Below, in pieces: positions 24,276-36,349 of a stretch of DNA of 64,000 nucleotides (within the stretch, counting starts at the first letter, position 1; each line of letters starts with the position of its first letter). A model generated the notes under the pieces. That model ran no database searches, was not told where the DNA came from, and was given only the letters and a program-made list of their open reading frames with translations. Origin of the DNA: Sclerotinia nivalis (Eukaryota > Ascomycota > Leotiomycetes > Helotiales > Sclerotiniaceae). Position numbers and translations under genes: made by a program. The stretch is taken from positions 2,108,001 through 2,172,000 of the forward strand of contig JAPEIS010000007.1 in NCBI GenBank assembly GCA_029531795.1, in the 5' to 3' direction.

Positions 24276-26726
24276 TTAAGAAACGTTCGGCCAGCTACTA
24301 ACGATCTTCCCCAATGGCTCAACAACGCTCGCATACACAGCTTGTATGAACCTCTGGTTATCCCAGCTCGCCTTCTCCTCGAATATGCAAAACATGCAAC
24401 ATTTGATGACATGTTCCAACGCTGGTTCTTGCTCACATACCGCATCTGTCCATTCGAGAGCTGTAAGATAGTTTGTGTTTGCATGCTCTTTTCCATCAAC
24501 GAGAAAATCTTCGCGTATCGATTGTTCCTCAATGCGCTGCCCAAAACATAGTTCCAGTAGTACGATACCAAGATCATTGAGAGACTTCTTGACGACAGTG
24601 GTACTGTTGACTTTTGGTGTATGTCCTGGTGGTGTTGATTGGCACTTGGTAGAAAGGAAAGATTGGGGGAGATATGGCTGATCGATCACGATTTTGTGGT
24701 TATTCCAATCGCATGGAAAGAGGATATGACTCTTTTGTAAATTAGTATCAAGCCATGGTGCATTCTGAAGCTGCAGTAATGAAGATGCAAGTATGTAGGC
24801 AATTTTATATCGTTCATAACGCGTGAGGGGGGAGAAATGTTTGGGCCTTGAAAGAATCGTTTCAAGGCTAATGAATTTCTCCTCATCGGAAACGCAAGCT
24901 GTTGGATTATCCTCAGGACATCGAAATTCATGATAATTTTGATGCTCATCGGGAAGATAGCCTAAGTAACAATTGGATTTGCCGCTAGATTTGTACACAG
25001 CCATGCAAAGGTCGTCTATTTTGACATCATTTAGGCATGGCGCTGCGGTAGATGAAGGGATAGGAGGAGTCAATGAGGTAGGTGAGCTAGTTCGAACACA
25101 CAACTCTATCGGTGGCGCGACTGGGTCAGACAGCACAGGTTCTTTGGGCACATGGATCCTGACTGACTTCTTCGCCTTCAATTTGAGCCCTGATAGCCAT
25201 TTCCTAAGGCTAACATTAGTGAAAAGTTCGAACGAGATTGAAGTTTCAGCGTATCTGATAGCCCGGACAGTAGTCCAATTTGACTTTATCAAATTTTTAA
25301 ATCTTTGAAAATGTTTCAATCAATTTGATAAAATCATTCTCTCAAATCAAGTTAATATTCTGAAGTATTTAAACCAAACTCAATGATTAGAATGATTTCA
25401 ATATTCAAAAGTCCTTCAATGTTGGACTGCAGTCCGGACTACCAGATACACCGAATCATTGAATACGGCAAGTGATATGCATTCCACAACATTTCATATA
25501 TAAATTTGAAGTGAATGGAAATATTGAACGAAGTACTACGGCTAAAATGGCCGCAAATGAAATTTACGTAGAGAAAATCCTAGTCATGACTTACTTTGTA
25601 TGACTCTCTTCTATAATCACATTTGTCGAGACAGACGTGAGTGCCGTTGATTGACTACTCGAGAGAGGTCCCCGAGAACTCGACTGTGATATAGCGGAGG
25701 ATGAGGGGGAAGGAGAATTGAGAATTGAGAACTGGTCTAGTGGTAATGTTGACCTCAGGGGTTGACTTTGACTCGAAATTTCGCCGCAGCTTGTCGCGTC
25801 CAACATCTGCTACCGAAGGGTGCAGAAAACTGTTAGATGGGCTATTATTCTGTGCATTGATCGATTTTACACTGATAACAAGCTCCCGTCGCTCACGAGG
25901 TGGGTGGGAAATCTTCTTCAAAGCTTCCGGGTATTCAAATGACAGGCTGAATAAGGAAGACCAGTCTTCTGTGTTATGTTGTTGCAACCGAAGAGCTACC
26001 TTGTGAAGTTCGCGACAATCACAATTCCATCCGTCCTTAATGGCAGTGTGTAGACTTTGCGCGTGGCGTCTAATGCATTCAAAAATCTTTGCCCATGCTG
26101 TGTCCTTCTTGCCGGATTTCATACTGTCCAATTTATCATTTGAGTCGAGCAGTTCCCGAAGCTTGCGATTATGCTTTTCGAGCGTCTCGACGGCTTTTGG
26201 ACCTTTTTTGCTGAAGCTATGTCGAATTCTCTTCAATTGATAGTCCCATTTGCTAGCCCCCTCGTCTGCCCAGTTAATCTAGAGCAATAACATCATTAGT
26301 CTAGGTAAGAAGTATGGGATCGGAACTGTGTCAGCCCACCTTTCCGTTTTTAAGCGACAGCAGGTTTTACAATTCTGCCATAAGTTCATTCATAGTCCCA
26401 ATTGAACTGATAAATGCCCCGTAAGAATTCCCAAGACGCAACTTCAGGGTCCTGGCCAGATCTTCGCGGTGCCATCCCTCATAATTTGGATCTGTGAGAA
26501 AGAGTTGTAGCTCATCTTGATAAACGTCGGCCGAAATCAAAAATCGCTCTAGCATCTGATCAAACAGTTGCTTCTCTATATAAATAGCATCGATGAAGTG
26601 TAGAAAATCTGTGCGAAACCTCTTCCATCTCACCAAAGGCTCCCAGCCTTCTTTATAATGTTCTGCAGCTGATATCAGAAGCGGAAACCCACCGAGGACC
26701 AACCCGGCAATTTCAATTCCAGACAT
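24276..26726 (-). pseudogene. DUF7580-type fungal protein with pseudokinase-like C terminus; in-frame stop
   Basis: Exon 1 (26340-26726) starts MSGIEIAGLVLGGFPLLISA, a helical N terminus typical of this fungal family, and after a 61-bp intron (26279-26339) continues as INWADEGASKWDYQLKRIRHSF. Exon 1 contains TAA at 26367-26369 (codon 120) where family context suggests Gln (CAA). The reading frame is otherwise open across it (NLLSLKNGK), so this is a nonsense change. A Ser-rich linker follows; an intron near 25830-25870 seems needed to stay in frame. The C-terminal part (24276 to about 25214) reads KIDDLCMAVYK, ETILSRPKHFSPLTRYERYKIA and LNDLGIVLLELCFGQRIEEQ, a kinase-like fold without HRD or DFG. 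A MITE (25254-25446) sits in the intron before it, and the phase across that intron does not close. Function is unknown; relatives resemble prion-propagation/allorecognition proteins (inference). Confidence 0.7.
25254..25446. mobile_element. MITE copy C (193 bp) inside the DUF7580 gene
   Basis: The best preserved copy. Left end TCTGATAGCCCGGACAGTAG (then TCCAA), right end reversed TCTGGTAGTCCGGACTGCAG (then TCCAA), four mismatches in about 25 positions. TA flanks both sides (25252-25253 and 25447-25448). It lies between a GTAAGT donor near 25593 and the next exon near 25214, so it appears to be an intron insertion. Confidence 0.85.
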
Positions 26727-27179
26727 AAGGGTTCGACTACAAATACGGTTGCTTCCAGACACCGAGTTATCGCAAAGTACAACTTCAGCAGCGATAGTGT
26801 TGAAATAAAGAATTCCGATATAACCTCACACATCATAAAATGGTGTCAGTCTCTACCCCGGTCACTATCCTTGTCCAAGGCGGGGTGGCGGGGTAAGATT
26901 TCAGCCCGCGGGCTGCATGAGATTTGGTGAAACCTTCTTATAATACAGAATTGTTCGGTAATGATCATGCCCAAATCTTTTAGGTAATTACCCTTTCAAA
27001 AACCGCAACGTTGCGGAGTCGGAGATTCTGAGATTAAGTCGGTTCACCATACTAAATCACGGCAGATGCATAGGGTATCCAATAATCCGGACTCCAATCC
27101 AACGATAATCAGGTTTTGAATTCTGGAATCTGATTAGAATATTCAATTAGTGTAGACACTGGTACCTTACAAACAAACT
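26727..27179. other. Shared upstream region of two divergent genes
   Basis: The 450-bp interval separates the DUF7580 gene (minus) from the C2H2/SH3 gene (plus) and must hold both promoters. It contains a GC-rich patch (about 26875-26915) and, from 27078, one MITE-like end (TCCAATAATCCGGACTCC) preceded by TA at 27076-27077. A clear partner end was not found, so this is a fragment or a very diverged copy. Confidence 0.5.
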
Positions 27180-29914
27180 ATGGCAGCACATTCGTCCAGG
27201 GATGATGTGATCGGAGCTCCCATGCTTGATAAATCAGAAGGTATATGTGTTTGCTCTGTGGACTGCAGGAAACGTTTCGAACGAAGCATCCAAATACTCA
27301 AGGAGATCAGCCCTTCCGAAGCTAATGACCATGGATACGACCGTGAATTATCTACATTCGCGATGCAAAACACATTTACACACTTTAAAGTATGGGGTAA
27401 CAGCATTGCAGCATTCCAGAACGCTGTGGTACGGAGCTCGCTCGAGTTTCATCTGAAAGAAGCTAGTGAGATACAGCAAAGAGTGTTGAAGGTCCTTGGT
27501 AATCTCCAAGTATCTTTGTATGAAGGTGTGTGAGTCGGCTGATAATCTGCATGTAGCTGACATCTGCCAGCTACTCTGATTATTACCGGAGAAAAACCCA
27601 ATGAGTCATGGTCCGTTAAGGAATGTAGTGATTCTGACAATGAGGGACTGAATGCAGAGTCCGAACAGACTTCGGAACTACAGGAACTATTCAAAGCAAT
27701 GAAAGATGCAAATACAAATCTCTTGAAGCTCTCCATGGTCATTCGAAGCTCACCAAATCGAGATGATTACCTTAAAGCTGCCACGAGATGTCGCCTTGAT
27801 GCCAGTTATGATATTAGTCATGTGAGAGAGAAACATGGCTCTGCAAAGCGCATCGCTGATTGGCTTATTGTGCGTCTTGGAAAGGCCATCACAAGGCGAC
27901 GCCAGTACTTAAAATATCGTGAAGATCACCATGGAAAACTGACGAGGAACTGGGACGATGTTGCAATCTTTGAGAAAGAGGATAAGGCCGTTGCCTTAAC
28001 CAAAGCCACGACTTTTGTTGAAAATACTACACCAGCCAAAAATGACGGATCTGAGTTGGGGGGCTCTTTCGGTTCGCAAACTTCCTACGGGGCTACAATT
28101 GGGGGGGGGAGAACTTGTAGGAAGATTGTATGTACCATCACATCCAAAATTGGCATTCGAGGATGTACCCTTCGAATTTGGTAGCCCATTTCAATGTCCC
28201 TATTGTTTCACAGAGCAGGTGGTCAAGAACCGCTCTGCGTGGAAGTATGAATCTCCATGTACGACTATTCTTCAACACATTGATCCCTAACAATGATACA
28301 GGAAACACGTTTTTAGAGATCTTAGACCTTACGTCTGTACTTTCAAAGAATGCGATATGAAAATGTTCCGCAGTCGGAATGAATGATTCACGCACGAACT
28401 TCAAAATCACCGAAGAGAGTGGACCTGCCAGCAATGCCACCATACCCCATTTCCATCTTCATCAGCATACGAAAGCCATCTGAGGTCGGAGCATCACATC
28501 TTGATCTCAGCTTCTCAACTCAAAGCTGTGATGTTGCAAAGTGAAGAGCCAGTAGACAAGGTACCAGCAACAGCATGCCAACTATGTGATGAATGGGAAG
28601 CCACTATTGGAGACGCAAAGCACAACTTTAAGCGCCAATTTATCGATGGCGGGCAACCATCTCAACCGCATGATACCCTAGGGCAGTTTAGACGACATCT
28701 AGGGCGACATATGGAACAATTGGCTTTATTTGCACTACCTGTGGATGAAGACACTATGGAAGCCAGTAGCCTAAGCGAGGAGGGGTATCACGGTAACTCA
28801 TCGGTTTCCAACGCAGACCCAGAAGACACTGGCAATGATCTTCCCGCTGGCACTCAATCCTCCGAAATCCTCGTTGGCAGTAAGATATTCACTGACATGA
28901 CGTCCCACGACTTTTCGCCGGAAATCATCGATGGCCACAAACCGGATGATGAGACAATAATTGAAACCCAATATCTAGCATTGATACAGAAGCGAGGTTG
29001 GAATAAGTTGCCGAGCCAGCAACTCTAGCAAATGATGTCATACTCATCGGAGAAAAAATGGGACTTGATTTATCAAGAACATTCGAAAGAACAAGAAAAA
29101 GAGCAGAAGCAATCAAAAAAGGCTGATGGGTCGTTGGAGAACCTCCCGCAAACAGACGTGTATGTGCGAGCGCTTTACAACTACGAGGCTGATGACCTAG
29201 CAAATTTAAGCTTTTCTAAAGGGGATATAATAAAAGTCATAACACGATTAGAAAGTGGTTGGTGGGATGGAATTTTAAATGGTGTCAGGGGATGGTTCCC
29301 AAGTAGTTACTGCCAGGTTGTGTCAAGCCCTGACGAGGTGCTTGTCGCGGCGCCGCGTATTCATAAGTTTTTTGAGGACGACACTGCTGATAGTCCTCTG
29401 GATCAAGAAGAGCTAGAAGCTCTCCTTACGGGTCTCAAAATCAATCTCAATGATACTGCACCCGGTGGTTCTGAGTCCGACTGGATAGAAGTCTCAGATG
29501 TTGCGGAAAGCAGGAGAATACAGGGCCGTATCAAACAGCGAGAGTACCGTAAGTCAAATCAAACATATTTTACTTCTTGCAAATATTGATTTTGATACAG
29601 GGATGAAGCTCAAGAAACGTCTGGAGGCTCTTCAGCAGCGAGCTGTCGATATCGAGACCGGATATTTGTCTGTTCCACCCGAAACCCATAAAATTGATGA
29701 TCTTAACATAAAAGAAGATCAACCAGCGCAGCAGGAGGGATTTTTGGACGATCCGGGAATGGAACTTAGTAATGAACAGGAAAGCAAACTGTCTAGTTTG
29801 GATGGTAGCAATGTTGCCTCTGGTAAAACATTTGCTTTAGATGAGACAGCAAAATTGCGTTCCAATGACGGCATGAATCTAAAAGCAATTGAATACGAGC
29901 CCACAAATGCCTAA
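27180..29914 (+). pseudogene. C2H2 zinc-finger protein with C-terminal SH3 domain; three lesions
   Basis: Reconstructed exons: 27180-27525, 27571-28244, 28302-29548 and 29601-29914. The N-terminal half matches a fungal family of C2H2 proteins (FKVWGNSIAAFQNAV, then DASYDISHVREKHGSAK). Zinc-binding segments start at FQCPYCFTEQ and run through RPYVCTFKEC and WTCQQCHHTPFPSS to the family block GQFRRHLGRHMEQLALFALP. An SH3 domain follows at about 29158-29325 (YVRALYNYEADDLANLSF and GWFPSSYCQV). Lesions: a G run of nine at 28101-28109 shifts the frame (eight would restore it); TGA at 28384-28386 where Trp is expected; TAG at 29026-29028 where Gln is expected, directly before the SH3 part. All downstream sequence stays in one frame across both stops, which shows one original gene. 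Role unknown. Confidence 0.75.
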
Positions 29915-29929
29915 TCGATCAGAGCACAT

Positions 29930-30384
29930 GGAACAACCCAGGAATCTGAGAGAAAACGTGCCGGAACTCAACCTGAACCAGCCAATCTCCACGAAAACAG
30001 AGAGCGAGGTAAGTTCCACAGCTTTTATTTGGAACTCTCCATAAGCAGTGGTTGTCTACGGCTAACACTAAGCGCTAACGTCTCAAGGACTTTGAGCGTA
30101 GGGATGTAGCATATTTAGCCATGGAATACCGAGCTGGGGCTACTGGTGATTCTGCCAGAGAACTGCCTTCACATTTCTCTGGTGTATCAATAAATGAGAT
30201 AGAATCTAGCCGCAGAGTATTGGGATGGATGGCAGGTAAGATACCTCAGCCGTCGAACAAAAGTAGAACAAAAGTCCAACCATCCAAGACAGATCATTCC
30301 GAAGGAAATGAAGAAATACCAGATACCAAAAACAAGGCTGGGCCTTTTGACCACGTTACAAATGATGGGCGGTTAAAAGGATGA
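29930..30384 (+). pseudogene. Possible 3' continuation of the C2H2/SH3 gene
   Basis: An open segment in a different frame (about 29888-30009, including PNRSEHMEQPRNLRENV) ends at a GTAAGT donor; after an acceptor near 30087 an in-phase exon continues (DFERRDVAYLAMEYRAG) to a stop at 30384. The joined piece is phase-consistent within itself but out of frame with the SH3 exon that stops at 29914. It may be the decayed C terminus or a separate small gene. The residues are hydrophilic without a recognised domain. Confidence 0.3.
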
Positions 30385-32153
30385 CGGAAAGAAGTGAATT
30401 GTGGCGTCATATACTAGGCACCCAGAAAACGGAGAGGGAAAAATAATCGGGAGTCATGAAATTGAAAAGGTGGAAACAAAACGAATGACATGGGAAACAA
30501 TTTTGAGTCTTCAAGTAATCAATTCATGAATGGAATAAAGTTTTCATGCCCGGAGACGAGACCAATGTTTTGAAGAGTAAGATAAAGAGATTCGCTTCTT
30601 GTACTGTTGACGGCTTCAATAGAACAGTATTGCATTCACCAGTAAAAAATTCGTCTCTTGAAAGTTTTCAGTCACCCTGACTTTAGTCTTTCTTCTCTTC
30701 CTTCGCATATTGAGATTCCCAAATCAAACTTGTGGCAAGTAAACCCCCACAGAACCCCTCAAATAGTGCAACTTTCCTCCAGGGTCCAGCATCACTCCAA
30801 AAAACGCCAACAGCAATCGTCCGTCCAACGACTGTCATCCACATTGCAAGCGTGTCCCTCCTATAGGCAGAGATGAGGTAGGATGTGCTGTATACATTGC
30901 CACAGATCAGCATTGAAGTGTCATTTCAACAATTGCGAGCTCCGGGGTCGGATTAAAAAAAATTATATTATTCTTACCCTATAGATAGACATGATAAAGC
31001 TAAAGTATGAACGGCAGGTTTCGAATCAATGAGCAATATTTCAGCATTTTTGACCGCTGCCGAAGACGACAAAAGACTGACGGCTCCATTTAAAAAGTTG
31101 AAGCCGCCTTGGACTCCCAGTATGATTGATGATAGAGGAGGCATTTTGTAAACCTTGGAATAGTGCGAACAAATTAATCGTCAAGACTTTGATTCAAATG
31201 TTTTTGTCGTGTAGTACGATGGTGTGTGGAGTGACAACGTGAACCTCAGCCATTGATACATTTTGGCAGGATGCAAAAGTCTCTGTCAGCGGTGACCAAT
31301 CACAAATTTGGATAAATTCAAGGATTTGATTCCTCCGCGAAAATCTAGGCCGAGCACTGTAAGCTGACATCTTTGGTATCTCCACAGGCTAATGAGTCGC
31401 TTCTCGCTCTCCGTTCCTATACAAACACAGCTACAGCCAAGTTAACTGCAAAGTGGACAATTTTGCTGCTCATTTAAATATCTGACTCCTGATATCCAGT
31501 CTTAACGAGAAAAACTAGGCCGGATATAGTTTTGATTTATAAAGAGCTATTCACTGGAATAGGGATATTTAGAAAACTATTGATAGTTTCCAGGAAGTTC
31601 CTGGTGAAATAGTTTACTAACACAGCTCACTGATAAGCATAAGAAAATAATTAGCTTTAGTATTGCTTATCTTTGATGTCGTTAAAACAAGCACTAAAAA
31701 ACCATATCGGATATCTAAAGAGGGGACAAATCGGAGATTGGGCCCCTGTAAGTGGGTTTTGGCAACAGGGAATTCCCTGATACCAACAAGAATCAACAAA
31801 ATATTCGAATCTCATTGGATGAAAATCCTGATCATTTTATGATTTGCGCGAAAGGGTTCAGTCAGATGTATCCAACCCCCTTTACTCGTCAGCAGTAACG
31901 AAAAGAGTAAGCTTCGCCATATAAGCAAACAAACGCTATGCTCGTGGGCACGCGTAAGGAAAGATACAGCCGAAAGGAAGGCAAAGGCATGTATTCCAGA
32001 GGCAGGTCCGTGAATTCACCATCAGCATTTCCTTCTCGTTCCGAACGTCACTCTAGTTTGCTCCCCGAGTCCACTGTCAGAACCTTTCACTCAAGTGTAT
32101 GGTAGCTTGGCAACAGAACTTCTCCAAGCACGTCTACAGAGAACGAAGTCGAA
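30385..32153. other. Intergenic, with one doubtful small membrane-protein frame
   Basis: Mostly non-coding. The minus-strand frame 30683-30913 (76 codons) has hydrophobic character with a patterned core (YRRDTLAMWMTVVGRTIAVG, then FEGFCGGLLATSLIWE) and could be a small fungal membrane protein or the last exon of one, but no upstream exon was found. AT-rich DNA follows; the right end is the MFS upstream region. Confidence 0.35.
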
Positions 32154-34063
32154 ATGGCCGATATGAGCCAGGCATCGGTATACGAGGAAGCCCAAGAAAC
32201 GGAGGATACGAGAGCGTATGCCAAATTCCCAGGTGTGGTCTTGATCTCAATTGTACTGTGCTTGGCGACTTTTTGCGTAGCAGTGGACAATACGATAACA
32301 TCAACGGCTACCCCTCGGATAACCCAAGATTTCCACAGCATTGGCGATGTGGGTTGGTATGCAGCGTGAGTGTTTTACCATCCGTAATCGCCGAGTGAGA
32401 CTTAAGTCTGGAAATCATTGACGGATCCTTAAATAGAATTTATCCATTGACGTCCTGCGCATTCCAACCTTCCTACGGCAAGGTCTATACAATTTTCTCC
32501 AGCAAACTCGTCTTCCTAGCATCGTTGCTGATATTCGAGATCGGAAGCGTTGTATGTGCTACTTCACCAACTTCTTACGTTTTCATTGTTGGATGTGCGT
32601 TAGCAGGTCTGGGGTCTGCTGGAATTCAAGCAGGTACTACACTCATTCTCGCTGAGTGTTTTCCGTTACGCCAACGGCCAACATGGAACAGCATTATTGG
32701 TAGTATTTTCGCTGTCGGAAGCGTAGCTGGGCCCTTACTGGTATTTACATATTCCCTATCTATTAATAACTTGCTGCAATGATTGACAACTGGTGCAGGG
32801 GGGAGCCTTTGCAGATTCCACTACATGGCGTTGGTGCTTCTACATTAATCTTCCAATCGGAGGCGCCGTCATGATTTTCATCGCCATTTCTATGATGGTA
32901 GTCGCGGGGAGAAGAGAGAATTTAAGTCTACCGGATTTTTCAGCCAGATCACGCGCTTCGACTTAGCTGGTACTTTCACATTCATTTCAGCAACGATTTG
33001 TCTTCTCTTGGCGATTTCATGGGGTGGAACCACATATGCATGGAGCAACGCTCGCATCATAAGTCTACTAACGGTCGCTGGTGTCCTATTTTGTACTTTT
33101 ATCGGCGTCGAATACTGGATTAAAGATAGTGCCATCATTCCCTTACGTTTACTACGCAAGCGAAGTATAGTGCAGCGATCTGGTTTGGCCTTTGTCTCGG
33201 AGGTGTATTCTTTGTAGGTAATTCCAACGCAGACTTGAGATTACATCTGGCTGACCGAGATATTTATCACCGTCCCAGGTCAATGTGTTCTACATACGTG
33301 AGTATCGAGAATAGTTGGAATGGTAAAGATAAATACTGATCTAATTTTTAGCGCTATGGTTCCAAATTATCGATGGTGTATCTGTCATTAAATCTTCCAT
33401 CCTGTTCATCCCATTCATGATAAGTGTCGTCGGCGGGTTCATATTAGCAGGCTTTGGGACCGCTGCAACTGGATACTATTCGTCTACGCTAGCTCAATTC
33501 TCATGTCGATAGGTACTGGCCTTTTAATGACTGTTCAGCCTCATCACACCTCGCGAGCCAAATGGATCGGATTTCAGATACTATGCGGAGCCGGAATCGG
33601 ATTAGGAGAGGAGCAAGGACTGTACATGGTGCAGACGACACTCTCGGAAAATGAAGTGTCTACTGGTATTGGCATCATTTTGTTCGCGCAGACATTTGGT
33701 GGAGCTCTTTTCGTGTCAGTTGCGCAGGCAGTCCCCCCGAAAAATATCGGCAAGGCACTGAAGACAGTTGCCCCAAACCTGGATTCTCACTCTGTTCTGG
33801 ACGGTGTATCGGCCATCCTCCCGGACTCTTCTCAAATTCAGGCTTCAGCAGAATTGCAGGTAGTCTATGGCGTAGCAATCAAAGAAGCTCTCCGTGTTGG
33901 TCTCATACTAGCAACATTATCGAGCCTAGGCGCTGTGATGTATGATTGGAAAAGTTTGAAGACTAAGCGTAACGGTGGAAGCAGTGAATCTAACAATGAA
34001 CTTGAGCTGGAACAAGTGGCGGAAATTTTAAGAAGGGATGAGGTGATACAGGGAGAAATATGA
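32154..34063 (+). pseudogene. DHA2-type MFS efflux transporter, apparent frameshifts
   Basis: A 14-helix major facilitator of the fungal toxin/drug efflux type at the plasma membrane. Exons by splice signals: 32154-32365, 32437-32740, 32799-33213, 33279-33297 (19 nt) and 33352-34063. Conserved family segments are easy to follow: [25 protein letters not shown]-like [75 protein letters not shown] and FGGALFVSVAQAV. Frame is lost three times within exons: at a G4 run (32906-32909), near 33168-33175, and near 33484-33490. In every case one extra G would restore the frame. No in-frame nonsense codon was seen in the restored path, and all splice sites are intact. So it is either a recent pseudogene or an intact gene with sequencing errors. 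Confidence 0.75.
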
Positions 34064-36349
34064 ACACCATACTGTCGGGTGTTCGTGGTGATCGATTTCA
34101 TACGCGAATTGAAGTTAAGATTTCATCTAACTAAATCTATAATAATATTTGGTAGTTACTTACAGACATTTAATAGAAGATTTTAAAGATAGTACATAAT
34201 CAGTAAAGACATGCTGAAGTTTGGTCACGATGGTTATCATTAAATAAAATAGACAAGCGACATCAAAACAGTGGGTGCAGAACTTGTTAATGAACTAAAA
34301 ATCGAGAACTTAGGTGGTAGAACGTTTTGATATCTTCGAATTAAAAATGCGGGGGAATGTCTCTAAGCCTAAAATGCGAAGATAGTCGACATGCTCCCTA
34401 AACATCCCGCAATACTGAAAACTATTAAGCCGAATTACAATGAGTATGGATGGTCCAGTATGCTTTGGGGAGTTGTAATCCTATCCTTGATAACTCGATG
34501 TATGAGTGTCCCGGCATCCAAGATCCATGAGATGAATTAGTTAACAAGTGTCATGATTTTGCGTCTAGTTTGTGTCATATGGCAGGGCTGATTTACGAAA
34601 CCAGCCTTACTTTAAGCGCAATTGGGAAAACCTGTGTCAGAAAGATTTCATGCTACAGGATCGGATGATGGCCTTATGGGGATGGAGACAGTAGATGAGG
34701 TTACCGGGGAAGGGGGGACTTGACAAAGGGACAATCGTGTTGTTTGGAATGATAGACAGGCAGCGGTGATGTGAATTGTAGAAGAGAAACTAGAGTATTA
34801 TGAGAACCAGATATCCACATTATTTCTGTTAAGGAAATAGATGTGGAGTTTGGTACGGAAATGGTGACCAAGATCAAATTTAAATAAAGTTTCACACGAT
34901 TTTTTCCAGACAATCACGATTTCACTTGCAACAGACCAAAGATAGATTTATAGTCATTACTTCATGAGACTAAAAACGGAGAGCCTTTACAATTACTCCT
35001 TCGTATATGTGAACCACTCTTTTTCAGAGGTATGTGATAAATCCTATCTCCGTACCTTCTTTTGTTGAATGACCCTCCCTATAACTCTTCTTGAAAAACA
35101 ATTATGAATCCACAGAGCAAACGCCCATTCTTTCCATAACCCTAATGATTAAATCGACCGGTTCCCTCGAGAGCTGATTCCACCTTAGGCTGGCCAGACC
35201 TAAAGCTTCTTAACTTTCTTGGGTCCCAGTGATCTTTCTGGATCCTCTGTTCATTCCTTCCTCTGTTGATAAAATTCCCTTTATACCGTATTCTTACCGT
35301 ATTCATTCCTTCCTTCCTTCCCATCGCACTATCACGCCACAGCTCAATCCCAGACCTTATGATGGCTAAAAAATTCCCTCGAGCTTAAAGCACCCCAATA
35401 TTCCTGCCACTTTTCTATACACTTCGCTCATCGAATGTCACCTTTTTCCTCTTCCCTTCTGTAAACTAAACTGCGAACCACGAAGAAAGCACCAATTAAT
35501 TTTTTTTACCAATGCAGCACAATCCCAATCCCAACTTCAAAACCAAAACCCAACAACTAAAAAGAAATCATCCATATCGGTATCACCGGTAAACTCTAAC
35601 AGAAAATTGCATCGCAGGTCGAAAATCGCATATCGTAATCATAAATGACGCTCCGCTATCGTCATAATCTAACAGACTCGGAATTGTAACACGATACACC
35701 GAGGATATTGTGTCATGCCATACATCGTGAATTAATCGTAAATCGTAAACCATAATGGTGAATTGTAACTCATACAAGGCATTCCATCATCTCCTTAACC
35801 GAACGGACTCGCAAGTCGTAAAAAAGCATCGCATACTGGAAGTTTCAACTGTCCAGAAAATAATCGCGTTGTTGAAATGAAGAAAGAAAAATCGATGGCG
35901 GAGAAGCGATTTGATATATGTGGTAGATGAATTCAGAATGCAGAGAAGACCTGCTAGAAAAAGCAAGCTGTAATGAGGAAATAAACTGAAGTTTTTTTTT
36001 CGTTTCTATTTTTGAATGTTTTTGAGTTCTGGGTTAATTTTCCCGTCACCTGAGAGACACTGTGAATGTATAGAGATGTTCACCAAATGCAGAACCCGAG
36101 AATCGATCGTTTTAAGAACTAATAAGAAGCCAGCCCGAATATAGCAAAAGTGGAGGCTTTTTTTTTTTTTGGTTTTCGTTTTTGATTGTTTTTGATGTTT
36201 GAGTGGTATTTTCGACGCCACAGTCGTCGCTGTGAAGAAATTTGGATGTTGCTTCGATAATTGTTGCAGTCCTGACTCTGCAATACCCAAAGCTCAAATC
36301 GCAGGACCAGAGCAGAAAGAAAGATGAAGTCGATCCCATCCATCACTAA
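34064..36349. other. Long intergenic region, no gene recognised
   Basis: About 2.3 kb of AT-rich DNA between the MFS gene and the convergent acidic protein gene. Homopolymer T runs occur near 35992-36001 and 36158-36170. An A/C-rich, G-poor plus-strand block lies at about 35470-35600. Small open frames have no motif. Confidence 0.45.

Noticed and set aside
29035..29589. SH3 frame as a stand-alone gene
   Set aside because: The frame is continuous with the upstream C2H2 exon through a single TAG, so a broken fusion gene is a better explanation.
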